A stretch of DNA of 64,000 nucleotides, from positions 4,982,501-5,046,500 of the forward strand of contig NZ_OY781882.1 of NCBI RefSeq assembly GCF_963677125.1, in the 5' to 3' direction. Each line of letters opens with the position of its first letter. Positions within the stretch are counted from its first letter, which is position 1. The translations under genes and the position numbers were made by a program. The stretch comes from an uncultured Desulfobacter sp. (GTDB lineage: Bacteria > Desulfobacterota > Desulfobacteria > Desulfobacterales > Desulfobacteraceae). The notes beneath the pieces are model-generated. The model did not search any database and was not told the origin of the DNA. It worked only from the letters and a program-made list of their open reading frames with translations. This document shows, piece by piece, positions 45,147 to 53,560 of this stretch.

Positions 45147-45407
45147 TCAAACATAAACAGCCTCTGAATCAATACGCTTTTTTAAAAACGGATTCATCTT
45201 GTCACGATAATGGACAATATCAACTTTTGTCTGGTAATCGTTCTCAAGTTCTTCTTTAATGTGAACCATGTAAAAAAGATCCGGTTTGACCATCTTCACC
45301 AAGATATCCACATCACTTCCAGGTCTGCTCTTTCTCTTTGCAAAAGAGCCAAAAACACCTAGGGCACTGATCCCGGATTTTTTTTTCTGCCAGTTTCTTC
45401 TTGACAT
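45147..45407 (-). CDS. MNT-type minimal nucleotidyltransferase, orphan and possibly shortened
   Basis: 86 residues with the nucleotidyltransferase signature GVFGSFAKRKSRPGSDVDILV (GS then DxD) and a third acidic strand KVDIVHY. Family members usually have about 95-100 residues with a longer first helix, so the N-terminus seems short. These proteins normally pair with a HEPN-domain toxin encoded next to them; no HEPN gene is present here, so the gene is either an orphan antitoxin or a remnant of a HEPN/MNT module. Confidence 0.75.
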   Translation of the reverse strand: MSRRNWQKKKSGISALGVFGSFAKRKSRPGSDVDILVKMVKPDLFYMVHIKEELENDYQTKVDIVHYRDKMNPFLKKRIDSEAVYV

Positions 45408-45468
45408 TCGCTTTGTGTGTTTATAGATAGTTTGAAAATTGTTAGCTATAACTGATTATTGTGTTCGA

Positions 45469-46392
45469 ATGGAACAGGTTATGGGGATTCAATGGAATCA
45501 CTGGATTAATTTTGAAGCAGGACTCAGGCTTTGCCCTTATGATTATGCTCTGGACAATAATGAAGTGCTTTCTCAAAAACGAGACACCCAGCCTGGGTTT
45601 GAAATTGATTTTACTTTATGTGGCAAGGTACAGGTTCAGGTCATTCAATTCCAGGGGAAAACCAATGACTTTTTCATCCAGGCCGGAACCAACGGGTTAT
45701 ATTATCTGCCGGGCATGGCCGAACTTGAAACCCGGCTGGATATAGCGGAAGGGATGGCGCCCAAAGGCGTGCTCATTAGTGGGGATGCAGCCAAACTCAA
45801 TGCTTTTGCCACACGACACAAAACCGGTACACCATTGCCTTGGGAAGAATCCGATGTGAAAACAAAGGCCTTTGCCTGTGAGCATAACGCCACAACACCG
45901 GCAATGAAGATGGTCATTGAACAGATACTTTACCCGCCGGTGGAACCAGGCTTTCAGTCCATTTATCTGAAGGGAAAAGTGTTGGAGCTTATTGCTCTTC
46001 AATTGTCCCAGAGAGCAAAAGTAAACGCCAATAGCAGCAGCCCCCGCCTTACAAAACAAGATCGGGAAAAGCTTTTTCATGCCAGACAAATCCTTCTGTC
46101 GCGCCTTGAAAATCCTCCTTCAATCAGCGAACTATCCCGATTAGCCGGTATTAACGATTTTAAACTTAAAGCCGGATTCCGTCAGATTTTTGGCGACTCG
46201 GTATTCCATACGCTGAAAAACGCCCGAATGGATAAGGCCCGTCGCCTTTTTGATGAAACCGGGGAAAACGTACTTCATATCGCCAACCAGGTCGGTTACG
46301 CCAACCCCAGTCATTTTGCTGCGGCCTTTCGCCAGCGCTTTGGTATGTCCCCAAGGGCATATTTAAACCATCGGCAAGTTGTTGGAGAGTAG
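45469..46392 (+). CDS. AraC-family transcriptional regulator
   Basis: About 307 residues from the ATG at 45469; the frame is open to a TTG at 45439 and another ATG lies at 45481, so the start is not certain. The sensor domain has the common IEQILYPPVEPGFQSIYLKGKVLELIALQLSQ segment, and the C-terminus the helix-turn-helix pair (ISELSRLAGINDFKLKAGFRQIFG; IANQVGYANPSHFAAAFRQRFG). It lies upstream of receptor 8 on the same strand with 277 bp between, containing a 21-bp direct repeat. It is the probable regulator of receptor 8. Confidence 0.88.
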   Translation: MEQVMGIQWNHWINFEAGLRLCPYDYALDNNEVLSQKRDTQPGFEIDFTLCGKVQVQVIQFQGKTNDFFIQAGTNGLYYLPGMAELETRLDIAEGMAPKGVLISGDAAKLNAFATRHKTGTPLPWEESDVKTKAFACEHNATTPAMKMVIEQILYPPVEPGFQSIYLKGKVLELIALQLSQRAKVNANSSSPRLTKQDREKLFHARQILLSRLENPPSISELSRLAGINDFKLKAGFRQIFGDSVFHTLKNARMDKARRLFDETGENVLHIANQVGYANPSHFAAAFRQRFGMSPRAYLNHRQVVGE

Positions 46393-46452
46393 ATCATTTT
46401 TTCAACAGGCTCTTAATACAGTTAAAATCCGTCATCCTTCTCATTATCCCGT

Positions 46453-46485
46453 TCGGGGCGGAAGAAATCCCTCCCGGGGTAGAAC
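46453..46485 (+). promoter_or_regulatory. Putative AraC operator: 21-bp-offset direct repeat before receptor 8
   Basis: TCGGGGCGGAAG (46453-46464) and CCGGGGTAGAAC (46474-46485) share CGGGG and GAA and are offset exactly 21 bp. The G/C-rich half-site is unlike those of the other cassettes. Confidence 0.6.
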
Positions 46486-46669
46486 CCTGCAAGTGGTTTT
46501 TCTTAATATAAAAAAATTGAATTATTAAAGTTTGTTTTTTTGACCTGATTTACAAGAACGCCTGTGGAACCCACACAGATTTTTCACTCTTTGATGTGGG
46601 TAAAAAAATTGGGTGTTGATCCGCCAGGTTGACCATGGGCGTTATGGAAAAGACAAAGAAAGGAGAACA

Positions 46670-48814
46670 ATGAGAGCGTCTTGCTGGTATACACGGGCGT
46701 TGTGGCCCGCACTATTTATCGGTCTGTGGGCTATGACTCCGGTTTGGGGAGAGACCCGGGAAAATAAAGAATCCAGGGGTGTTGTTCAAATTGAGCCGGT
46801 GACTGTCACGGCATCCAAAAGAGATGCCAACGCCCAGGAAGCGGCCATTCCCATGAGCATTGTCACAGATGTTCAGATCGAGGATCAAAGTATAGACAGC
46901 CTTAAGGATTTTTCCGCATTTTTACCCAATTTTATTTACGGCGGCAACCGCCTGGACAGTGGCTCCTTTAGCTACCGGGGACTTGGGTATAATACGTTTA
47001 CTGAAAAAGAACCGGTCATCGTCAATGTAGATGGTGTCCCCTGGGATTCTCGCTTTGGCATACTAACGGGGTTTATCGATATCGAGCAAGTAGAATTTCT
47101 GCGTGGCCCCCAGGGAACCCTTTACGGTAAAAACGCCATGGGCGGTGTGATCAATATCACCACCAAGCAGCCGGGAGATGCAATACATGGGAAAGTCAGT
47201 GTCAATGTAGAAGAAAATAACGGCTATGGAACCAAATTTGTTGTCAGCGGCCCGGCAGATGTTGACCACCTGTTTTTTTCACTGGCCGGCGCCTATTCAA
47301 CCACGGATGGGTATATGACCGATCATACCCCTGGTGGGGATAGGGATTGGGATCATAACGAGAAAAAATATCTGTCCGTAAAATTGGGATATGAGCCATC
47401 CCAAACACTGGACATGAGCCTGTCCTATCGTTTCAACAGCAGCGATGGCGGCCACAGCCCCATCTACATGGGAGACCGGTTCACTTATGATACATATAAC
47501 GGTTATAAAGATCCAAAGATGGAGCAAAACACCCATGATGCCTCGTTCAAAATAGACCTATCCACCAGGCTGTTTGATATCACCGCCATAACCGGGTTTA
47601 AACATACCGCTGCAGATGCAAAAATCGCCTATCAGCCATCTGATTACGGCTGCCCCATGGATGTGACGGAAGGCGGTCTTTCCCAGGAGATCCGGTTCAA
47701 ATCAAAAGATAAAAAAGAGGGTCTGCAATGGCTTTTCGGATTGTACGCAGACTCCTCAAAGCTGGACAATGCCATTACCATGGAATACGACTACTCTGAC
47801 TATGGCTTGGGCGTTTTGTCCGATACCTACGCTTTTGAAATTCCAACCAAATCCTATGCCGCCTTTGGCGAAATGACAATTCCATTGTTTACACCTTCTC
47901 TGGCTTTGACCCTGGGTGCAAGGTTGGAACGGGTGGAAAAAGAGATGGATTACCGTCACGATCAGGCCGACTGGGCCACAGGCGCAAGTTCCGGTACCTA
48001 TAACTGGATCTATATGACGGATAATCCAACCCAATATACAGTTGAGGATTCCTGGCGTGCATTTTTGGGTAAAATGGCTTTGGCGTATCGGGTGAACGGC
48101 GGATTCATGCCCTATTTGTCCATATCACAGGGCTATATGCCGGGCGGGTTTAATTACACAAACGATATCAAGGAGAATGCACAGTTTGACGAACAAAGGT
48201 CCTTGGACTATGAACTGGGCTTCAAGTCCATGCTTTTTGATCGCCGGCTGATGTTCAACGTCAATCTTTTTTATACCCTGTATAAGGACATGCAGATTCT
48301 TCAAAATAAGGCCGGAACCCTGGTGTATTACGTCAACAATGCCGGTGAAGCCCATGCGACAGGTATTGAGGCGGATTTTAACGCCCAAATAACCAGAAAT
48401 CTGAATCTGTTCGGAAGTTTGGGGGTAATGGAGGCCGAGTATGATGACTATGGGGTGGAAACCTATTCGGGAACCATTGACTATGACGGCAACACCATGA
48501 CCTATGCGCCATCCTACAGTGTCAGCATTGGTGCCGTATACCGGCACAAAACCGGCCTGTTTATCTATGGATGCTACCACCGTTACGGAGAAACCCAATT
48601 CAGCGAAGACAACAACTCCCGGTATGAAAGAGGTGCCTATGATCTGGTGGATGCCAAAATCGGATATGAGTCTTCTATGGGGTGGGAGGTCTATGTTTAT
48701 GCTCGAAACCTCCTGAATGAAGCGTATATCACCGAAGCCTTTGCCGGTGCCTATGATATTTTCGCTGTGGGCGAACCCCGTACCGTTGGCCTTGAACTCG
48801 TTTACCGGTTTTAA
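46670..48814 (+). CDS. TonB-dependent outer-membrane receptor 8
   Basis: About 714 residues from the ATG at 46670, chosen because AAAGGAGA lies just upstream and a signal peptide (ALWPALFIGLWAMTPVWGE) follows directly; the frame is open 19 codons further. TonB-box region IEPVTVTASKRD, plug with FLRGPQGTLYGKNAMGGVINITTKQP, barrel ending VYRF. It is diverged from all other receptors in the window and closest in plug style to receptors 7 and 9. It is followed by the BlaI/M56 genes, which have their own operators and are probably separate. Confidence 0.93.
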   Translation: MRASCWYTRALWPALFIGLWAMTPVWGETRENKESRGVVQIEPVTVTASKRDANAQEAAIPMSIVTDVQIEDQSIDSLKDFSAFLPNFIYGGNRLDSGSFSYRGLGYNTFTEKEPVIVNVDGVPWDSRFGILTGFIDIEQVEFLRGPQGTLYGKNAMGGVINITTKQPGDAIHGKVSVNVEENNGYGTKFVVSGPADVDHLFFSLAGAYSTTDGYMTDHTPGGDRDWDHNEKKYLSVKLGYEPSQTLDMSLSYRFNSSDGGHSPIYMGDRFTYDTYNGYKDPKMEQNTHDASFKIDLSTRLFDITAITGFKHTAADAKIAYQPSDYGCPMDVTEGGLSQEIRFKSKDKKEGLQWLFGLYADSSKLDNAITMEYDYSDYGLGVLSDTYAFEIPTKSYAAFGEMTIPLFTPSLALTLGARLERVEKEMDYRHDQADWATGASSGTYNWIYMTDNPTQYTVEDSWRAFLGKMALAYRVNGGFMPYLSISQGYMPGGFNYTNDIKENAQFDEQRSLDYELGFKSMLFDRRLMFNVNLFYTLYKDMQILQNKAGTLVYYVNNAGEAHATGIEADFNAQITRNLNLFGSLGVMEAEYDDYGVETYSGTIDYDGNTMTYAPSYSVSIGAVYRHKTGLFIYGCYHRYGETQFSEDNNSRYERGAYDLVDAKIGYESSMGWEVYVYARNLLNEAYITEAFAGAYDIFAVGEPRTVGLELVYRF

Positions 48815-48856
48815 CAACCATAGTAAGCGCCGGATTTTTTTTTCTTGATTAATAAT

Positions 48857-48892
48857 TACAATTGTAATAGTTAGTTGATGACTACAATTGTA
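48857..48892 (+). promoter_or_regulatory. Two BlaI-type operators
   Basis: TACAATTGTA occurs twice (48857-48866 and 48883-48892), matching the TACA-NN-TGTA palindrome bound by BlaI/MecI/CopY repressors. The pair lies directly upstream of a BlaI-family gene, so autoregulation is expected. Confidence 0.85.
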
Positions 48893-48914
48893 ATCATAAT
48901 CAAGGAGAAAGATA

Positions 48915-49310
48915 ATGCCGGACCATCCAAAAGTATCAGACGCCGAGTGGCTGGTTCTCGAAACCTTGTGGGAGAACCAGCCGGCTGGTGCAAACGACAT
49001 TGTTTCAGCCTTAGCTTCCCGGACCGACTGGAAGCCCAATACCATTAAAACACTGATTAACCGGCTGGTAAAAAAAGAGGTGGTGGGGTTTGAAAAACAG
49101 GGCCGAGCCTACCTCTATTTCCCCCTGGTATCCAGGACAGAAATTATTAAAAAAGAGCGGCAGAGCTTTTTAAAACGTTTTTTTAAAGGTGCGTTTACCC
49201 CCATGGTGGCCGGTATGGTGGAAAACCAGGAACTCTCCTTGGAAGAGATCCGGGAACTGCGCCGGATTCTGGACCGCGCAGAAGCCGGGACCAAAGAAAA
49301 GAGGGAATAA
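48915..49310 (+). CDS. BlaI/MecI/CopY-family repressor
   Basis: 131 residues with the family winged helix: VSDAEWLVLETLWENQPAGANDIVSAL, then WKPNTIKTLINRLVKKEVVGFEKQGRAYLYFPLVS. The C-terminal half (residues 75-125) is the dimerisation and proteolysis-sensitive region. Such repressors bind TACA-NN-TGTA palindromes and are cleaved or released when a partner BlaR1-type membrane peptidase senses a signal. AAGGAGA precedes the start. The stop overlaps the peptidase start by one base. Confidence 0.93.
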   Translation: MPDHPKVSDAEWLVLETLWENQPAGANDIVSALASRTDWKPNTIKTLINRLVKKEVVGFEKQGRAYLYFPLVSRTEIIKKERQSFLKRFFKGAFTPMVAGMVENQELSLEEIRELRRILDRAEAGTKEKRE

Positions 49311-50641
49311 TGGTCAGCCTTTTTGTCAATTTGGCGGCCAATTCGGTCCAGGCCGTTCCGGCCATTGTTCTTGTTTTGATCATTCGCCAATGGTTTTCTC
49401 TGCCTCCCCGCTGGCAGTACGGGCTTTGGTTGATTCCCATGGCCAGGTTAATTTTTCCTTGGTCACTGACCTCAATTACAGTGAATCAGTTTATTCCGGA
49501 ACTGGTCCCTGACCCTTTACACATCCATACTGTGCTGGTCCGGGCCGGAACCGTAACGGATTTTATAACGGGCCGGTTCCCCGGACAGGCAGCAGCTCCG
49601 GGGTGGTTCCAGGGGCAGGGCGGCAGTTTTTTGATTCCGGCATCCACACTCATCTGGGGTGCTGGGGCCGCTGCCATGGCTGGGATTATGGTGTTCCGGT
49701 CCGTTATGTTCTTGAAAAAGGTCCGGCAAAACCGGCAACTGGTCTGTGAAAGTGCCTTGGAATGCCTGGAACAGTGCAAGGCCCGCATGAAAGTGAGGAG
49801 TCCCCTGGTGGTGGTGGAGACCGGTGAGGTAAAAGGCCCGGTTCTTTTTGGCTGGCTTCGGCCAAGGATACTTCTGCCAAAGGGAATGGTTCATCACCTG
49901 AAAACATCTGATCTGGATGCCGTATTCAGCCATGAACTGGGGCATATCAAACAACAGGACATTTTCCTGCGGTATGTGGGGGCCTTTGTGCTGGCCCTTT
50001 ATTGGTTCAATCCCCTGGTCTGGGTCATGGTGCATCTTATGGGAAAGGACAGGGAAAGGGCATGTGATGCGCTGGTTCTCTCCGGCATGACTCATCAGGA
50101 ACGTAAAGGTTACGGACAAGTTCTGATTTCCCTGGCCTGTTCCGCTTCAAAGGCGTTGCCGGGGTTTACCTGCATTGCCGAATCAAAATCAGATATTAAA
50201 AGGAGAATCCAAATGATTGCTGAATTTAAGAAAACATCTACCCGCCGCACCCTGGGGCTTGGCGCGTTTTTTTTGCTGCTCACCCTGTCCGTATTTACAG
50301 TAGGATTAGGTATTGCAGGCAATACGCCTGTTTCCGATCTGCCCGGGTTTGCCCAAAAGCTTGTTGCGCATATGGCTGCAGGAGAACACGACATGGTGGT
50401 GTGTCATTTTGATGCAACCATGGCCGGGGCCATGGACCGGGAAAAGCTGAAACAAACCTGGGATTCCCTGGTCAGCCAGGCAGGCCCGTTCAAACAGGTC
50501 CTAAATACCAGAGCGGCGCAGGAGCAAGGATATAATATTGTTTATGTGACCTTGGAATTTGAAAAATCTGCACCTGACATGAAATTTGTTTTTAATGACA
50601 AGGCTCAGATCAGCGGCCTGTGGATACTCCCGGGTAGATAA
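49310..50641 (+). CDS. BlaR1-type M56 membrane metallopeptidase with C-terminal DUF3887-like domain
   Basis: 443 residues. Membrane helices near 4-22, 35-52 and 108-128 and near 223-240 surround the peptidase site FSHELGHIKQQD (zinc motif H208, E209, H212) and the downstream acidic E-R-A-C-D segment. A last helix (about 315-335) leads to a periplasmic domain of about 95 residues (VAHMAAGEHDMVVCHFDATMAGAMD) that resembles DUF3887 rather than the penicillin-binding sensor of true BlaR1. The signal sensed is therefore probably not a beta-lactam. The gene is translationally coupled to the repressor gene. Confidence 0.88.
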   Translation: MVSLFVNLAANSVQAVPAIVLVLIIRQWFSLPPRWQYGLWLIPMARLIFPWSLTSITVNQFIPELVPDPLHIHTVLVRAGTVTDFITGRFPGQAAAPGWFQGQGGSFLIPASTLIWGAGAAAMAGIMVFRSVMFLKKVRQNRQLVCESALECLEQCKARMKVRSPLVVVETGEVKGPVLFGWLRPRILLPKGMVHHLKTSDLDAVFSHELGHIKQQDIFLRYVGAFVLALYWFNPLVWVMVHLMGKDRERACDALVLSGMTHQERKGYGQVLISLACSASKALPGFTCIAESKSDIKRRIQMIAEFKKTSTRRTLGLGAFFLLLTLSVFTVGLGIAGNTPVSDLPGFAQKLVAHMAAGEHDMVVCHFDATMAGAMDREKLKQTWDSLVSQAGPFKQVLNTRAAQEQGYNIVYVTLEFEKSAPDMKFVFNDKAQISGLWILPGR

Positions 50642-50658
50642 TGAGGATGCATAACCTT

Positions 50659-50699
50659 AAGGTTCACTTAAATACAAATTTGTTTCTGAGTGAACCCTT
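50659..50699. terminator. Probable bidirectional terminator hairpin
   Basis: AAGGTTCACT (50659-50668) pairs with AGTGAACCCTT (50689-50699) with one bulge; an inner palindrome ACAAATTTGT lies in the loop. It sits between convergent genes. There is no long T-run, so confidence is limited. Confidence 0.45.
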
Positions 50700-50741
50700 A
50701 ATGTTAGAAAAAATTGTGACTGTATCCGTCAAAACAAGACT

Positions 50742-51618
50742 TTACATGACGATTCTCAGGTTTTTGTTCGGCTTTGACAGCACGGTCTTGTACAAAGGCT
50801 GATATACCGGCGCCTTTCCCCCTGTGTGAAGTACATAATCATATTTATCCAGCCGGCCGTTTTGATTTTTATCCTCGCCGATTAATCCTGCATGGTGAAA
50901 GGGCGCAGGGCTGACAACGATGATATCTCCGACATTTACCTCCCGGCCATACCGGATACGCCGGTTGTTGTGCAAAAAGTACCCCTCTTTGTCCACACCC
51001 GCGATAACAGCTTTGGCTGGTCTTTTTACCAGGGCATAGGTAGACAGGTAGCCGATCTGGGGGGAAACGGTTTTGTGATGCACCACGCTGACAAATTTTG
51101 CGCAGTCAGAACCGTACCACCCAGCTAAAGGCATTGCTGCCGTAATAATAGGGCAGGTTTCCATGCGCAAATCCCATGTCAAGCACCCTGTTGCCGCTGC
51201 CTGCCTTGACGGAGACCCTGTGGGCTTTTTCCTTGAGTTTAAAGTTACCGGAATCAAGACAGTCTTTTCCAAAACTTGAAACCGTAGTTCCGTCAACTGT
51301 AAGCTCCACCTTGTAGCGCATAGTGCCGACATACCGGTCCTTCCATTTTATGGGAACATTGGTATCTGATTTTTGGTCAATGGGGGCAACCGGTGTATTT
51401 TGGGCAAAACAGGTTTGTTTATACCTGATTTTATCAAGGGATAGGATATTGAATATTATATCCGTAAGCGGTTTGAACCGGCTATTTCCAAATTCCTGGA
51501 GATACCCTTTGCGGCTGCAGTACAAAAAGTATTCACTTTCAAGTTTATACCATAATAAATTAAGATAAAAACTATTCATCCTGCCGTAAAAAGTATCATT
51601 TGACTGCATTCGAACCAC
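50742..51618 (-). pseudogene. NlpC/P60-like amidase gene with a single-base frameshift
   Basis: Two overlapping minus-strand frames join into one protein of about 290 residues if one G is removed from the GGG in the stretch after NAFSW (near 51118): the upstream frame ends ...PYYYGSNAFSW and the other continues WYGSDCAKFVSVVHH. The C-terminal part has a likely catalytic Cys (GSDCAKFV) and His (PFHHAGLIG), as in NlpC/P60 or CHAP amidases, and a calcium-loop-like segment DKNQNGRLDKYD. No signal peptide is visible. A sequencing error could equally explain the shift. Domain assignment is tentative. Confidence 0.5.
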
Positions 51619-51716
51619 ATGATAGGTGCTTAAATAATAGTTTGTGTCCGGTCAAAAAAACAAACGATTCTTAAGTTATGTGTCCAATGAAAAAGACGTC
51701 AGGAGGAAAACAGAGA

Positions 51717-52700
51717 ATGGAAATGGATAGACGACAGGTTTTGAAATTGGCAACCATCGGAGGTCCGGCATACCTGCTGTTTAATTCACTGGTTCAACCC
51801 AGTGCATCAGCCGTTGCTATTGAAAAAGAATCAATTCAACCTGCAATGAGCCGGACGGGCGCGGCGCTAAAAAAAATCAGCGACTCCGTTTATTCCTATG
51901 TGGGTATCCCTGAAGGGACACCGGGACATGCATTTTCAGCAAATGCCGGAATTGTAGTCGGGAAAGACGCTGTGCTGGTCGTTGACACACTGACATCCGC
52001 CCGGGAAGCAGAACGGTTTTTAGCAGATATTCGTACCATTACCGATAAACCCATCAGGTATGTGGTCAATACACATTATCACCTGGATCATGCACTGGGA
52101 AACTGTGTTTTCACCGATACCGGGGCAACGGTGATTGGACATGCCAGATGTCGGGAGTCCATCATCAAAAACAAAGACAACATGCTTAAAAATCCGACGA
52201 TGTTCGGCCTGCCGGAGGAGTTCTGGGTCGGTACAAAGGTTAAAGTGCCTTATGTCTCATTTGAAAGTGAAATGGTCATTGATCTTGGGGACGTTACGGT
52301 AAAACTGATTTATAACGACGTTGCGTCCCATACGGCAGGTTCGATTGTCGTTGCCGTGCAGGAACAAAAGGTCCTTTTTGCCGGAGATATCCTGTTTACC
52401 GATTTTCATCCTTACCTTGGCGAAGGTGATCTGCCGGGCTGGGCGCAAACACTTGATACGATTCATGCGATGGATGTGGATCACATTATCCCGGGGCATG
52501 GACCACTGTCGAAGAAAAAGGATCTTGAAGATATGAAATCATACCTGTCCTTTTTCGATAAACAGGCAACCAAACTGTCCGCCGGCGGGAATGATGCCGA
52601 AAAAATTGCCGAAGCACTGTTAAAGATGCTTCCCAAAAGATCAGGCGGCCGCTTTATCGTTGGATATAACCTTAAAACCCGTTACTTGAAAAAGCCTTAA
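51717..52700 (+). CDS. Metallo-beta-lactamase-fold hydrolase with Tat-like signal
   Basis: About 327 residues from the ATG at 51717, which has AGGAGG 10 bases upstream; an earlier in-frame ATG at 51678 lacks this. The N-terminus MEMDRRQVLKLATIGGPAYLLFNSL is a twin-arginine-type signal, so the folded enzyme is probably exported with metal bound. Zinc ligands are clear: HYHLDH (H120, H122, D124, H125), the later SHTAGS His, FAGDILF Asp and PGHGP His. Substrates in this group range from sulfur compounds and quinoprotein-related proteins to beta-lactams; none can be assigned. It has no obvious operon partner. Confidence 0.88.
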   Translation: MEMDRRQVLKLATIGGPAYLLFNSLVQPSASAVAIEKESIQPAMSRTGAALKKISDSVYSYVGIPEGTPGHAFSANAGIVVGKDAVLVVDTLTSAREAERFLADIRTITDKPIRYVVNTHYHLDHALGNCVFTDTGATVIGHARCRESIIKNKDNMLKNPTMFGLPEEFWVGTKVKVPYVSFESEMVIDLGDVTVKLIYNDVASHTAGSIVVAVQEQKVLFAGDILFTDFHPYLGEGDLPGWAQTLDTIHAMDVDHIIPGHGPLSKKKDLEDMKSYLSFFDKQATKLSAGGNDAEKIAEALLKMLPKRSGGRFIVGYNLKTRYLKKP

Positions 52701-52749
52701 AGAACAAAAGGGATCGAAATGGCTGCAGCAAGTTTAATTGTCCTTAATT

Positions 52750-53033
52750 TTTTTGATTAATGTCAAGGACCTGGCCGGATTTGAAACGTTCATCAAACTG
52801 TGTGCCACCAGGGTCGGCCAGGTACTGAATTTATCGTTATTGGGGAATGACTGCGGTGTAACTCATAATACCATCAAAAGCCGGCTGTCGATTCGAGGGC
52901 GGCCTGCATTCTTATCAATGTTTACCTGCAAACCAGAAACTGTTTTCTGGTGTATGGCGGCCATCAGGACAGAGTGCCGGAAGATGTGAAAATCATACCA
53001 TGGGATAGCTTATCGTCCTTTACAATTGATTGA
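52750..53033 (+). pseudogene. Fragment of an AAA_14/DUF4143 ATPase (central and C-terminal pieces)
   Basis: VKDLAGFETFIKLCATRVGQVLNLSLLGN with DCGVTHNTIKSRLS is the winged-helix region after the ATPase domain in AAA_14 proteins. About 60 residues are then missing, and the last piece, CFLVYGGHQDRVPEDVKIIPW to the stop at 53033, is in a different frame. It is the second of three fragments of this family in the window (others at 37060 and 55045). Confidence 0.75.
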
Positions 53034-53073
53034 TCAATGTCATTAACTTAAGAAGGAACCGGGATCCATCAAC

Positions 53074-53307
53074 ATGCCGGTTCAATTAGATAACATGGAG
53101 GGCGGTAAGGCGGCCAACAAGATCTATATCTTTGAATTCAAAGTTGTGGATATTGACACGACACCAGGGACGGCACTTGAGCAGATCAAGCAAAAAAGCT
53201 ATGCGGATAAATATCGTGGAAACGGCTGTGAAATATATCTTGTCGGTGTGGAGTTCGACCGCAATGCGCGAAATATTGTCCGGTTTGAGTGGGAAAAAGA
53301 AAAATAG
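53074..53307 (+). pseudogene. C-terminal fragment of a DUF1703-type ATPase
   Basis: IYIFEFKVVDIDTTPGTALEQIKQKSYADKY and VYLVGVEFDRNARN-like residues match the last 65 residues of the intact gene at 24974-26530 (YIFEFKVVDIDKTPGTALEQIKQ). The ATPase part is absent. The ORF's own ATG at 53074 precedes only a dozen unrelated codons. Confidence 0.82.
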
Positions 53308-53359
53308 TTCTAAACATTTATTTCAAGACCTGACCCCAGGCTCACTGTCCCCGGAACTC

Positions 53360-53446
53360 CAGTATTTGGAGGACGTGATGTTTGCATGACTGGTAGGTAA
53401 CGCCGGGATCATAGGCAACTTAGAATTTTTACATGCGTTAGCCCTG
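53360..53446 (+). mobile_element. Solo end of an ISAs1-family element
   Basis: Starting at CAGTATTTGGAGGACGTGATG and ending at ACATGCGTTAGCCCTG, this matches the transposase 3' end and terminal inverted repeat of the IS at 21023-22363 (inverse orientation) with few differences. The last transposase codons QYLEDVMFA and the stop are readable. The rest of the element is missing. It is directly preceded by the repeated ACTGTCCCCGGAACTC motif (53344-53359). Confidence 0.88.
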
Positions 53447-53560
53447 CATTTGCCCGTTGATCACTTGACTTGTGACAAATTGTGTGTCATTTGTGTGTCA
53501 TTATCGTGTCACACCCGTGTCGCGTCTGCTACTTTTAGAACAATTTAAAAGGCGCCTGCC

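Noticed and set aside
48125..49045. 306-codon open frame on the minus strand
   Set aside because: It is antisense to the 3' half of receptor 8 and the BlaI promoter, has no recognisable domain and no ribosome site, and receptor 8 is certain from its motifs.
49517..50119. 200-codon open frame on the minus strand
   Set aside because: Antisense to the M56 peptidase gene, including its HExxH codons.
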